Source: Pseudoduganella rivuli
Lineage (GTDB): Bacteria; Pseudomonadota; Gammaproteobacteria; Burkholderiales; Burkholderiaceae_D
Direction of reading: 5' to 3'
Length of the DNA: 64,000 bases
Assembly: GCF_009674485.1 (NCBI RefSeq)
Contig: NZ_WKJJ01000012.1
Span: forward strand, 1 to 64,000
Of the stretch, positions 24,060-32,900 are shown piece after piece. A program made the position numbers and the translations under genes. The notes beneath the pieces were generated by a model that saw only the letters and a list, made by a program, of their open reading frames with translations, made no database searches and was not told the DNA's origin. How positions within the stretch are numbered: position 1 is the first letter of the stretch; each line of letters starts with the position of its first letter.

Positions 24060-25731
24060 CCAGTTCTTTCGGCGCCGGCGGCAACTTCAATGCCGCCAGC
24101 AGCGCGTCGATGTCCGCGTGATAAAACCGCTGCGTGGCGTCGTACGGCTTGCTGCATGCAACGTCCACCGGCTGTCCTTGCTCGAGCCCCAGCCGCACCT
24201 GCTTGCGCTGGGCGCAGGCCGAACTCAATGCCTGCACCGCATCCGGATCGGACAAGGCATACCCTTCAACCTGCGACACGCGCATGCCGCCTTTCAGCGC
24301 ACGGCATTGAACACTGCCGTCGACGATGATCACATTCGTGCCCGGGAAATAACTGGCGCCGCCGCAGTCTTCGTGCATCAGCCATTCAAACGCCTGCAAC
24401 AGCATCAGCTTGCGCTGCGATGCCGTGGGTGCGGCAACATGCGCCAGCGTGGTGGCATCAAACAACGCGCCGAACGCTTGCCGCATCGGCACCTCCTTCT
24501 CCAGCAACGCCGGCAGCCAGCGGGCCTGGCAGGCAGCATGCGTCCCGCATTCCAGCGCCTGGGCAAAGTTCGGCATATGGCCCGCCTGCGCGCTCCGATA
24601 CAGTCCGCTGAACCGCTGCAGCGCCGTATCGCCGCCCTGGCGTGCGGCCAGCGCATACGCATAGGCCGGCAAGCCGCAGCGGTAAGCCAGCCGGCGGCTG
24701 CCGATTTCACGTTTATCCAACGCGCGCCACGTGCGCCGTCCCGTCGCCAGCAGGCACTCGGCCAGCGCATCATCGAGCACACGGGCTGCTTCCTGCTTCG
24801 ACAGCCAGCCATTCTGCACGCCGACCACCCAGCGCAGGAACTCCGCCCCGCCCTCGTGGATCAGGCGCCCGTCCGCATAGTCGTCGAATGCATCGCGCAA
24901 CTGGAAGCGGTGGCTGAATTCGTGCGACACCAGTAACGTCAATTGCTCCTGGTCGTCATGCGACGGCTGCGCGGGCCAGTTCAACAGTCCCAGCCGCAAC
25001 ACGTCGGCCGCATCGCCATCCACGCCAACGCCGCCGGGCGCTTCCACGCGCGCCGCCGCCAGCACAGGCATGCGGAACGGCGCGTCCGGCATGGCCGATT
25101 TCAGGTAGGCGACCGTGCCGCGCGCAACGCGGTCGATGCGCTCCACATTGGACGCGCCCAGCCCCGGGGCATAGTAGCGGATGCCTTCCGGCGCGGCCGT
25201 CAATGGCACCGACGACAGCAATACCCCCATGTCGCCGCCATCCTTGACCTCGGCACTGCCCGGCACGATGCGGCCCTGCAATGCCACCTCCTTCGGCGCA
25301 TGGAATCGGTACGTGACGGGGCCGCACTGCGGGCCCACAGCGAAATTGCTGGTGTGGACATACAGCGTTTCGCCCAGGGGGAATGCGGCCGGGTAGCCGG
25401 GCCGGCTCGCAGTCGATGCCGGCACCCGCAGCCGCACCGCTGCGCATGCGTTGTCCTTGCGCAGCAAGGCTTCGCCGTCGGCGCTGCCGCACTGGTCGAG
25501 CGCTTGCCATTGGGCGCGGATCGCCGCGCCGTCGCCGCCATGCTTATCGAACGGCAGTTTGCCGCAACCGGCGGGAAGGAAATACGACACCATCAGGTGG
25601 TCCGGCGCAGCCATCGTCATGTCGACAGTCACGCCGGATGCACCGGCGGCAGCAAAGGGGGCGGCGCCACTGCCCAGCAGCAGCGCCGCGATCATGGATT
25701 TGATTGCCAATTTTGATATCCAATTTATCAA
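24007..25731 (-). CDS. second secreted gluzincin-like protein
   Basis: A 574-residue exported protein: signal peptide about 1-30 (KLAIKSMIAALLLGSGAAPFAAA), a beta-rich N-domain to about 190, then a helical zinc-peptidase core with HEFSH at 270-274 and HEGGAE at 292-297. Glu293 follows His274 by exactly 18 residues, the M1/M61 gluzincin spacing. A cysteine-containing C-terminal region (DVACSKPYDATQRFY) extends beyond the size of the 403-residue relative at 20952-22163. The start is uncertain: TTG 25731 gives a better signal peptide, ATG 25695 is the alternative, and neither has a clear ribosome binding site. Substrate unknown. Confidence 0.68.
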   Translation of the reverse strand: MINWISKLAIKSMIAALLLGSGAAPFAAAGASGVTVDMTMAAPDHLMVSYFLPAGCGKLPFDKHGGDGAAIRAQWQALDQCGSADGEALLRKDNACAAVRLRVPASTASRPGYPAAFPLGETLYVHTSNFAVGPQCGPVTYRFHAPKEVALQGRIVPGSAEVKDGGDMGVLLSSVPLTAAPEGIRYYAPGLGASNVERIDRVARGTVAYLKSAMPDAPFRMPVLAAARVEAPGGVGVDGDAADVLRLGLLNWPAQPSHDDQEQLTLLVSHEFSHRFQLRDAFDDYADGRLIHEGGAEFLRWVVGVQNGWLSKQEAARVLDDALAECLLATGRRTWRALDKREIGSRRLAYRCGLPAYAYALAARQGGDTALQRFSGLYRSAQAGHMPNFAQALECGTHAACQARWLPALLEKEVPMRQAFGALFDATTLAHVAAPTASQRKLMLLQAFEWLMHEDCGGASYFPGTNVIIVDGSVQCRALKGGMRVSQVEGYALSDPDAVQALSSACAQRKQVRLGLEQGQPVDVACSKPYDATQRFYHADIDALLAALKLPPAPKELVSDPEASALPLASSAAR

Positions 25732-25752
25732 GAACCGGCAATCATAGCGCAG

Positions 25753-28700
25753 TTAAAACGTCTTGCGTATCCCCACCGAGTAAGTGCGGCCCGGCGAATA
25801 CTTGGAGAACGTCGCGTTCGGGAACTGGAAGTAGGTGCGGCGCGAGCCGTTGTTCAAGTTCACGATATCAAACGTGATGGTCGGCCAGCCATCGCGGTCC
25901 AGCACCTTTTCCAGGTCCACGTTGGACGAGAAGTCCAGCTGCTTGTAATCGTCCGAATACAGCGCCGCGTTGGGAATGCCATTCTGGTTGCCCGACGCCA
26001 CCTGGCTGCCCTTCGAGAACGTGTGCGACAGGCGCGCCATGTAGCCATGGTTTTCATAGTACACGCCGACGTTGTTGGTGCGTTTCGGCACGCCCAGCGC
26101 GACGAAGCCGTTGGAACCCTCGCCGCTGGCTTTCTGGTTGATGAAGGTGACGGTTTCATTGAAGCCGAAGCCGCGCCATGGCAGCAATTTGTCCAGCGGC
26201 TGTACCCAGCCCACTTCCAGGCCGCGGATACGCAGGGTGCCGTCCGCATTGCGCGGACGGGTCAGCACCACGGTGGCCGCGTCGGGACCGCCACGCGAAT
26301 TGATGGCCGCCTGCTGCAGCGGCGTCAGGCTGCCATAGGTGACGCCGAAGGCGGCCAGCGCGGAGAATGGCGTCGTGATGTTTTCATTGACGGTGAAGCC
26401 ATCGACTTTCTTCTGGAACGCGGTCAGGCTGACATAGCCCTCGCGGCCCGTGTACCAGTCCAGCCCCAGGTCGATGTTGTCCGAGATGTAGGGCTTCAGG
26501 CCCGAGTTGCCCACCGAGCCGACGTCGGCCGACACGCCGGAGAAGTTGATGCCCGGCCGCAGCGCATTCGGATCCACCCGCGTCATCGTGCGCGACACGG
26601 CGGCGCGCGCCACGATATCGCTGCGCAGGGTCAGCGCGGCGGTCGCCGATGGCAGCACGTTGCTGTAATTGGTTTCCTGGTACACCCATTGGTCCACGTT
26701 CGGATACTTGCTGCCATTCTGCGTCAGGTTGGCATTGCGCGGATCGGTCAGCGAGTTGTACGAACCGACCGACTGGCGGGTGCGAACGTAACGCACGCCG
26801 CCGTTGTAGCGCACGCCATAACCCAGCACCTTGGTGTCGCCGCTCGCTTCCAGATAGGCGCCCGTGGTGCGTTCACCGATATAGCCCGAGCTGGCGCCGG
26901 TCGACGACGACGCCGTGTACGGTGCGGAACTGTTATATGCGTCGTAGTTGGCATCCTTGCGGAAGCGGTCCCAGTCGATCACCGGCATGCCGTGCGGGCC
27001 TGCCACGATATAGCTTTGCAGCTTGGCCGCCGGCACCAGCGAACCGCCATAGGTCAGCGGCGTGGTGGCGCCCGCCGTGTAGCCCGTGCCATAGCCCGGA
27101 TACAGCGCGGCCGCGCTGGCGCCCGGCGTGCTGGCGCCGTCGCAGGTGGGGCCGCCGTTGGGTCCCAGCAGGAACACGCTGGGGTTGTTGCCGCACACGG
27201 CGGCCTGCCATGCGCCGGAATTGTCCTGTGCCCGGATGCGGCGGTTGATGTCGTCGTACGCCAGGCCGCCCTTCAGGTTGAAGGCCTTGTCGCCCCACGT
27301 CAGGTCCGTGTGGAAGCCCTTGGTGCGGGTCTCGCGCAATTCGTTCTGGATGTTCAGGCGGCCGCCGGCCCATACGTACGACGCCGGGTTGTTCAAGTCC
27401 AGGCTCGACACCACGCCCGGCACGCCGCCATCCATCGTGTACGTGATGGTATTGCCACCGTTTTCCGCCGTGATCGGCATCACGGTCGGCGCTTCGTGGC
27501 TGAAGCGGCTGCGGTTGAAATTGGCCTGCGCATCGAGTTTCAAGGTCGGCGTCAGTTGCCATTCCATGCCGGGATTGATACCGAACAGGTCGACCTTGTC
27601 GCGGCGCGGGCCGTATTCGATAAAGTTGCGCGCGTTCGCGTAAGTGCCGCCCGTGACCACGCAGCCGTTGGCGCAATCGCTGCGATCGACCGTCATGTTC
27701 AGCGGGATGGCGGCGTTGTTGCGCACGGCCCAGGTGTAAGCAATGCGCTTCATGTCGTCGTCCTTCTTGCTGTACATGGTGTCCAGGTAGAAGTGCAGTT
27801 CCTTGGAAGGACGGTATTCCGTGCTGACGATGGCGGAAATCTTGTCGCGCGTGCCGTAGTAATCCATGGTGCGGGCCAGGCGCGGAAGGATCGCATTGTC
27901 GATTTGCTGGATCGTCAGGCCCGGATTGTGCGCCAGCAGGAACGCCTGGTCGATCACGGTGCCCGGCACCAGGCCATTGCCCGCGTTGGCCGGCACGGTA
28001 GCCGGGATCGTCCAGTTGCCGCCGCCCGTGTTGTTGCGGGTCGAGGCGGTGTTCTGGGTTGCCGACAGGTTCGGATTGGTCCAACCGACGGTTTCAAAGC
28101 CCACCGTGCGCGCTTCCTGGTGCGAGAATGAAATGCCGCCGAGGATACCGAACGTGTCGCCAAAGGTCTTGCTGGCCAGGACCGAGCCACGGCCGCCCGT
28201 CTTGTCCGCGATCTTGGCGCGGGTGCCGGTGAAGCTGGTGGCGACGTTGGTGCCTTCCTTGTCAAACGGGCGGGCGCTGCGCAAGTTCACGACACCGGCC
28301 GCGCCGCCTTCCAGCATGTCCGCCGTCGGGCTCTTGCTGACGGTGAGCTTGGTGAACAGGTCGGTTGGCAGCAAGTCCAGGTCCACTTCGCGGTTACTGT
28401 TCTGGCCATCGATCGGGCCGGACGACGCCACGGCGATCTGTGAATTGTTCAGCAGGATTTTCGTGAAACTGGAACCCAGGCCACGGATCTGGATATTCAT
28501 GCCCTCGCCCGTCACGTCGCGCGACACTTGCACGCCGGGGATGCGGCTCAGCGATTCCGCGATGTTTTTGTCGGGGAATTTGCCGAGATCTTCAGCGTTG
28601 ATGGAATCCTGGAAGCCCAGCGATTCCTTCTTGTCCTTGGCGGATGAAATCAGGCTGCTGCGGAAACCCGTCACCTGCACCGTCTGTAAGTCCTGGCTCG

Positions 28701-28797
28701 ATGTCTGCGCATAGGCTTGCGCAATCATGGCCGCCATCACCGTCAATCCGAATGCCACCTGGCGCCGCGCATGCGGCGTGAATACTTGCTTGGTCAT
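25753..28797 (-). CDS. TonB-dependent receptor (carbohydrate-type)
   Basis: A 1014-residue outer-membrane receptor of the Caulobacter/Xanthomonas carbohydrate type: signal peptide about 1-30 (ending QAYAQ), TonB-box-like DLQTVQVTGF at 36-45, a plug domain (DLGKFPDKNIAESLSRIPGVQV, IRGLGSSFTKILLNNSQIA, PTADMLEGGAAGVVNL), then a 22-strand barrel ending in aromatic Phe (YSVGIRKTF). It has no extra N-terminal signalling domain. It faces divergently the XylFGH transporter and GH3 genes behind shared LacI-type operators, so it likely imports xylo- or gluco-oligosaccharides into the periplasm. The exact sugar is inferred from context. Confidence 0.93.
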   Translation of the reverse strand: MTKQVFTPHARRQVAFGLTVMAAMIAQAYAQTSSQDLQTVQVTGFRSSLISSAKDKKESLGFQDSINAEDLGKFPDKNIAESLSRIPGVQVSRDVTGEGMNIQIRGLGSSFTKILLNNSQIAVASSGPIDGQNSNREVDLDLLPTDLFTKLTVSKSPTADMLEGGAAGVVNLRSARPFDKEGTNVATSFTGTRAKIADKTGGRGSVLASKTFGDTFGILGGISFSHQEARTVGFETVGWTNPNLSATQNTASTRNNTGGGNWTIPATVPANAGNGLVPGTVIDQAFLLAHNPGLTIQQIDNAILPRLARTMDYYGTRDKISAIVSTEYRPSKELHFYLDTMYSKKDDDMKRIAYTWAVRNNAAIPLNMTVDRSDCANGCVVTGGTYANARNFIEYGPRRDKVDLFGINPGMEWQLTPTLKLDAQANFNRSRFSHEAPTVMPITAENGGNTITYTMDGGVPGVVSSLDLNNPASYVWAGGRLNIQNELRETRTKGFHTDLTWGDKAFNLKGGLAYDDINRRIRAQDNSGAWQAAVCGNNPSVFLLGPNGGPTCDGASTPGASAAALYPGYGTGYTAGATTPLTYGGSLVPAAKLQSYIVAGPHGMPVIDWDRFRKDANYDAYNSSAPYTASSSTGASSGYIGERTTGAYLEASGDTKVLGYGVRYNGGVRYVRTRQSVGSYNSLTDPRNANLTQNGSKYPNVDQWVYQETNYSNVLPSATAALTLRSDIVARAAVSRTMTRVDPNALRPGINFSGVSADVGSVGNSGLKPYISDNIDLGLDWYTGREGYVSLTAFQKKVDGFTVNENITTPFSALAAFGVTYGSLTPLQQAAINSRGGPDAATVVLTRPRNADGTLRIRGLEVGWVQPLDKLLPWRGFGFNETVTFINQKASGEGSNGFVALGVPKRTNNVGVYYENHGYMARLSHTFSKGSQVASGNQNGIPNAALYSDDYKQLDFSSNVDLEKVLDRDGWPTITFDIVNLNNGSRRTYFQFPNATFSKYSPGRTYSVGIRKTF

Positions 28798-28815
28798 GCT
28801 GTCTCCTCAGTATAT

Positions 28816-28830
28816 TTGTTAGCGCAACCA
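28816..28830. promoter_or_regulatory. LacI-type operator 1
   Basis: TTGTTAGCGCAACCA contains the GTT-AGCGC-AAC core found again at 28877 and 28948. It lies directly downstream of the TonB-receptor promoter -10 box, where a repressor would block transcription. Confidence 0.6.
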
Positions 28831-28834
28831 TCAA

Positions 28835-28863
28835 AGTGTAGTTCCGCCCAAAACCGAAGTCAA
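28835..28863 (-). promoter_or_regulatory. promoter of the TonB receptor gene
   Basis: On the minus strand TTGACT (28858-28863) and TACACT (28835-28840) are separated by exactly 17 bp. Operator 1 follows at the expected start site. Confidence 0.8.
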
Positions 28864-28876
28864 CATCTTTAACATA

Positions 28877-28897
28877 AAATGTTTAGCGCAAACATTT
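28877..28897. promoter_or_regulatory. LacI-type operator 2 (perfect palindrome)
   Basis: Perfect 8-bp arms AAATGTTT and AAACATTT surround AGCGC. It lies between the two divergent promoters and is the most symmetrical of the three sites, so it probably defines the consensus for the unseen LacI-family regulator. Confidence 0.75.
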
Positions 28898-28914
28898 CAG
28901 CACGAACAAAGCTG

Positions 28915-28943
28915 TTGACTCTGTCCGCCAAAGCCATCACACT
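28915..28943 (+). promoter_or_regulatory. promoter of the xylFGH genes
   Basis: TTGACT (28915-28920) and CACACT (28938-28943) are 17 bp apart, nearly the same as the opposite promoter. Operator 3 follows five bases later. Confidence 0.65.
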
Positions 28944-28947
28944 AAAA

Positions 28948-28962
28948 ATGTTAGCGCTATTT
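28948..28962. promoter_or_regulatory. LacI-type operator 3
   Basis: ATGTTAGCGCTATTT shares the TTAGCGC core of the other two sites. It overlaps the expected transcription start of the xylF promoter. Confidence 0.6.
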
Positions 28963-29028
28963 ATTCAGTGATAGGCGACTTGCCGCGAACAAGGCAAGCG
29001 TCGGCACGGACACGATAAGGAGACAGGA

Positions 29029-30033
29029 ATGAAAGCGATACTCAAGGCCGCCGCATTGGGCGCCCTGCTGTTGGCCGGTGCGGGTTCTGCACTGGCCGAT
29101 GCGAAAAATCCGAAGATCGGCTTTTCCATCGACGATTTGCGCGTCGAGCGCTGGGCGCGCGACCGCGACTTCTTCACGGCCGAAGCGGAAAAGCTGGGCG
29201 CGAAAGTCTTTGTGCAATCGGCCGATGCCAGCGAACAGCGCCAGATAGCGCAAATCGAAAACCTGATTTCGCGCGGCGTCGACGTGCTGGTGATCGTGCC
29301 CTACAACGCCACTGTTCTGAATAACGCGATCCGCGAAGCGAAGAAAGCGAAGATCAAGGTGGTGTCGTATGACCGCCTGATCCTCAATGCCGATGTCGAT
29401 GCCTACATCTCGTTCGACAACGCCAAAGTGGGCGAACTGCAGGCGTCCGCCATCACGCAGCTGAAGCCCAAGGGCAATTACTACCTGCTGGGCGGCGCGC
29501 CCACCGACAACAACGCCAAGATCCTGCGCGAAGGCCAGATGAAGGTGCTGCAACCGCTGGTCGACAAGGGCGACATCAAGATCGTCGGCAAGCAGTGGGT
29601 CAAGGACTGGAGCGCGTCGGAGGCACTGGCCATCGTGGAAAACGCGCTGACGGCCAACGGCAACAAGATCGATGCGGTGGTGGCGTCCAACGATGGCACG
29701 GCGGGCGGCGCGATCCAGGCGCTGACGGCGCAAAAACTGGCCGGCAAGGTCGCGGTGTCCGGGCAGGATGCCGACTTGGCCGCCGTCAAGCGCGTGATCG
29801 CGGGCACGCAGGCGATGACCGTCTACAAGCCGTTGAAGGTGATCGCGGCGGAAGCGGCCCGGCTGTCCGTGCAACTGGTGCGCAATGAAAAACCGACCTA
29901 TAACGCCCAGCTGGATAACGGCTTTAAAAAGGTCGACAGCCTGCTGTTGAAACCCGTGCCACTGACCAAGGCCAATGTCGACCTGCTGGTGCAGGACGGC
30001 TTCTACACCAAAGCCCAGCTTTCCTCCAACTGA
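29029..30033 (+). CDS. xylF: D-xylose ABC transporter substrate-binding protein
   Basis: A 334-residue periplasmic binding protein of the ribose/xylose class. Signal peptide about 1-24 ([12 protein letters not shown]), then [20 protein letters not shown], typical of XylF, and the two-lobe signatures [41 protein letters not shown] and [17 protein letters not shown]. It delivers a pentose, probably D-xylose, to XylGH. GATAAGGAGACAGG precedes the ATG. It is the first gene of xylFGH, behind a LacI-type operator. Xylose is the expected ligand from family resemblance. Confidence 0.92.
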   Translation: MKAILKAAALGALLLAGAGSALADAKNPKIGFSIDDLRVERWARDRDFFTAEAEKLGAKVFVQSADASEQRQIAQIENLISRGVDVLVIVPYNATVLNNAIREAKKAKIKVVSYDRLILNADVDAYISFDNAKVGELQASAITQLKPKGNYYLLGGAPTDNNAKILREGQMKVLQPLVDKGDIKIVGKQWVKDWSASEALAIVENALTANGNKIDAVVASNDGTAGGAIQALTAQKLAGKVAVSGQDADLAAVKRVIAGTQAMTVYKPLKVIAAEAARLSVQLVRNEKPTYNAQLDNGFKKVDSLLLKPVPLTKANVDLLVQDGFYTKAQLSSN

Positions 30034-30041
30034 GCGTACCG

Positions 30042-31562
30042 ATGTCTGACTACCTGCTGGAAATGAAAGGCATCGTCAAGCAGTTCGACGGTGTGCGGGC
30101 GCTGGACGGCATCGATATCCGGCTCAGGGCCGGCGAATGCGCTGGCCTGTGCGGGGAAAACGGCGCCGGCAAATCCACGCTGATGAAAGTGCTGTCCGGC
30201 GTCTACCCGCATGGCACCTATGATGGAGAAATCATCTGGGATGGCAAGCCGCTGCACGCGAAGACCATCCGCGACACGGAAAAGGCCGGCATCGTCATCA
30301 TCCACCAGGAATTGATGCTGGTGCCGGAATTGTCGGTGGCGGAAAACCTGTTCCTCGGCCATGAGCTCACGCTGCCCGGCGGCCGCATGGATTACGCGGC
30401 CATGAACCGGCGCGCGGAAGCATTGCTGGCGGAGCTGAATATCAGGGATGTCAACGTGGTGCTGCCAGTGAAACAATATGGCGGCGGCCACCAGCAATTG
30501 TTTGAAATCGCCCGCGCGCTCAACAAGAATGCGCGGCTGCTGATCCTCGACGAACCATCGTCGTCGCTGACCGCGTCGGAAATCCGCATCCTGCTCGACA
30601 TCATGCGGTCGCTGAAAGCCAAAGGCGTCACCTGCGTCTACATTTCGCACAAGCTCGATGAAGTGGCGGCCATCTGCGACACCGTCGTCGTGATCCGCGA
30701 CGGCAAACATATCGCCACCACGCCCATGGCGGAGATGAGCGTGGACCGCATCATCGCGCAAATGGTGGGTCGCGAAATGAACCAGCTGTACCCGACCCGC
30801 CTGCATACGCCGGGCGACACCATCTTCGAAGCGCGCAATGTGACGTGCTACGACGCCGACAACCCGCAACGCAAGCGCGTCGACAATATTTCGTTCACCG
30901 TCCGCCAAGGCGAAATCGTCGGCATCTCGGGACTGGTGGGCGCGGGCCGCACGGAACTGGTGTCGGCCATCTTCGGCGCCTACAACGGACCGTATGAGGC
31001 GGAAGTGTGGCTGGACGGCCGGCGCATCGATACCGGGACGCCCCTGAAAGCCATCCGCGCGGGGCTGGCGATGGTGCCGGAAGACCGCAAGCAGCATGGC
31101 ATCGTGCCGGACCTGTCGGTCGGCCAGAACATCACCTTGTCCGTGCTGGGCGAGTTTGCGCGCGCCACGCGCATCGACCAGGAAGCGGAACTGAAAGCCA
31201 TCCAGCAGGAAATCGCCAGCACGCGGCTGAAGACCGCCAGCCCTTACCTGCCCATTACCGGCCTGTCGGGCGGCAACCAGCAAAAGGCCGTGCTGTCGAA
31301 AATGCTGCTGACACGGCCCAGGGTGCTGATCCTCGATGAACCGACGCGCGGCGTGGACGTGGGCGCGAAATACGAGATTTACCAGCTGATGCTGGACCTG
31401 GCCAGCCAGGGCGTGGCGATCATCATGGTGTCGTCCGAGATGCAGGAAGTGCTGGGGGTATCGGACCGCGTGCTGGTGGTGGCCGAAGGCCGCCTCAGAG
31501 GAGACTTTATCAATGACGGACTGACCCAGGAGACAGTCCTGGCCGCTGCCCTGGACGTGTAA
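30042..31562 (+). CDS. xylG: D-xylose ABC transporter ATP-binding protein
   Basis: A 506-residue duplicated ATPase for carbohydrate import. The first domain has Walker [14 protein letters not shown], a divergent signature [15 protein letters not shown] and Walker [13 protein letters not shown]. The second has a degenerate Walker [13 protein letters not shown], signature [15 protein letters not shown] and Walker [15 protein letters not shown]. That asymmetry is normal for XylG/RbsA. It starts 8 bp after xylF. A palindromic repeat begins 4 bp after its stop and separates it from xylH. Confidence 0.93.
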   Translation: MSDYLLEMKGIVKQFDGVRALDGIDIRLRAGECAGLCGENGAGKSTLMKVLSGVYPHGTYDGEIIWDGKPLHAKTIRDTEKAGIVIIHQELMLVPELSVAENLFLGHELTLPGGRMDYAAMNRRAEALLAELNIRDVNVVLPVKQYGGGHQQLFEIARALNKNARLLILDEPSSSLTASEIRILLDIMRSLKAKGVTCVYISHKLDEVAAICDTVVVIRDGKHIATTPMAEMSVDRIIAQMVGREMNQLYPTRLHTPGDTIFEARNVTCYDADNPQRKRVDNISFTVRQGEIVGISGLVGAGRTELVSAIFGAYNGPYEAEVWLDGRRIDTGTPLKAIRAGLAMVPEDRKQHGIVPDLSVGQNITLSVLGEFARATRIDQEAELKAIQQEIASTRLKTASPYLPITGLSGGNQQKAVLSKMLLTRPRVLILDEPTRGVDVGAKYEIYQLMLDLASQGVAIIMVSSEMQEVLGVSDRVLVVAEGRLRGDFINDGLTQETVLAAALDV

Positions 31563-31565
31563 TCC

Positions 31566-31650
31566 GTAGGGCGGTTTCGCGCCAGCGAAGCCGCCAAGCA
31601 GTACCAAAACGCGAACATTGGCGGCTTCCGCTGCGCGGAAACCGCCCTAC
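31566..31650. repeat. palindromic intergenic repeat, copy B
   Basis: The outer inverted repeat is GTAGGGCGGTTTC (31566-31578) and GAAACCGCCCTAC (31638-31650). Each end forms its own hairpin (31570-31595 and 31619-31645). It fills most of the xylG-xylH gap and starts directly after the xylG stop codon. Confidence 0.75.
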
Positions 31651-31666
31651 CTATTTTGGTGTAACG

Positions 31667-32800
31667 ATGAATATAAAGAAGCTGTTCACCCAATACAAAA
31701 TGCTGGCCCTGCTGATCGCCATCGCGCTGATCTGGGCCTACTTCAGCTACAAGACCGAAGGCGGGTTCATCACGCCCCGCAACATGTCGAACCTGATGCG
31801 GCAAATGGCCATCACCGGCATCGTCGCCTGCGGCATGTCGCTGGTGATCATTGCCGGGGAAATCGATCTATCGGTGGGTTCCTTGTTGGGCTTGCTGGGC
31901 GGCGTGGCCGCCGTGCTGGATGTCACCCACCATTTGCCGCTGCCGGTGAATTTACTGGCCGTGCTGGCGCTGGGCCTCGTCATGGGCCTGGCCAACGGCT
32001 ACCTGACCGCCTACCTCGGCATCCCCTCCTTCATCGTGGGCCTGGGCGGCATGCTGGCCTATCGCGGCATCGTGCTGGGCGTGACGGGCGGGCTGACCAT
32101 CGCCCCCGTGTCGGACAACATGGTGACGATCGGCCAGGGCTACCTGTCGCCGCAATGGGGCGTGGCGCTGGGGATCGTGCTGCTGGCCATTGCCGCCTTG
32201 CTGACGTGGCAGCAGCGCCGCAACCGCGCGGCGCACGCGCTGGCGGTCGCCCCCATGTGGCGCGATGCGGTGAAGCTGGCCGCGGTCGGCGCGGTGCTGG
32301 CCGCGTTCGTATCGACACTGAACGCGTACGAAGGCATTCCGCTGCCCGTGCTGCTGTTACTGGCCTTGCTGGGCATATTCACTTATGTCACGACGCAGAC
32401 GGTATTTGGCCGCCGCGTTTATGCCGTGGGCAGCAACATGGAGGCAACGCGCCTGTCGGGCATCGACGTCAAGGCCGTCAAGCTGTGGATCTTCGGCATC
32501 ATGGGCTTGATGTGCGCGCTGGCGGGGCTGGTCAACACGGCGCGCCTCGCAGCCGGGTCGCCGTCGGCCGGCACCTCCGGCGAGCTCGATGCGATTGCCG
32601 CCTGCTTCATCGGCGGCACGTCGATGCGCGGCGGCTCCGGCACCGTGCACGGCGCGTTGATCGGCGCACTGGTCATGGCCAGCCTGGATAACGGCATGTC
32701 GATGCTGGATGTGGATACGTACTGGCAAATGATCGTCAAGGGCGGCATTTTGACGCTGGCCGTGTGGATCGACGTCAGCACCCGCTCCGGCAAGCGCTGA
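31667..32800 (+). CDS. xylH: D-xylose ABC transporter permease
   Basis: A 377-residue inner-membrane permease of the BPD_transp_2 (RbsC/XylH) type with about ten hydrophobic segments. Characteristic stretches are GMSLVIIAGEIDLSVGSLLGLLG near residues 53-75, LGIPSFIVGLGGMLAYRGIVLG, GRRVYAVGSNMEATRLSGI and ACFIGGTSMRGGSGTVHGALIGALVMASLDNGM near the end. It forms the transporter with XylF and XylG. Copy B of the palindromic repeat lies between it and xylG, which may affect mRNA stability or polarity. The ribosome binding site is weak (GGTGTAACG). Confidence 0.92.
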   Translation: MNIKKLFTQYKMLALLIAIALIWAYFSYKTEGGFITPRNMSNLMRQMAITGIVACGMSLVIIAGEIDLSVGSLLGLLGGVAAVLDVTHHLPLPVNLLAVLALGLVMGLANGYLTAYLGIPSFIVGLGGMLAYRGIVLGVTGGLTIAPVSDNMVTIGQGYLSPQWGVALGIVLLAIAALLTWQQRRNRAAHALAVAPMWRDAVKLAAVGAVLAAFVSTLNAYEGIPLPVLLLLALLGIFTYVTTQTVFGRRVYAVGSNMEATRLSGIDVKAVKLWIFGIMGLMCALAGLVNTARLAAGSPSAGTSGELDAIAACFIGGTSMRGGSGTVHGALIGALVMASLDNGMSMLDVDTYWQMIVKGGILTLAVWIDVSTRSGKR

Positions 32801-32820
32801 TTCCCCGCTTTCTTCAACAT

Positions 32821-32865
32821 CACACCGTATGGTGGCCGCCCTTTGGGTTGGCTGCCACGGGTGTG
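32821..32865 (+). other. possible leader hairpin before the GH3 gene
   Basis: Nested arms CACACC (32821-32826)/GGTGTG (32860-32865), GTGGC/GCCAC and CCC/GGG form an imperfect stem in the 100-bp gap between xylH and the glycosidase gene. No T-run follows, so it is not a classical terminator; it may separate expression levels. Confidence 0.35.
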
Positions 32866-32900
32866 TGCATCTTTAGCACTTCAACTACTAAATACAAAAA

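Noticed and set aside
26023-28131. Long plus-strand open frame of about 700 codons opposite the TonB receptor gene
   Set aside because: Overlaps the plug and barrel coding sequence of a complete receptor; no recognisable domain.
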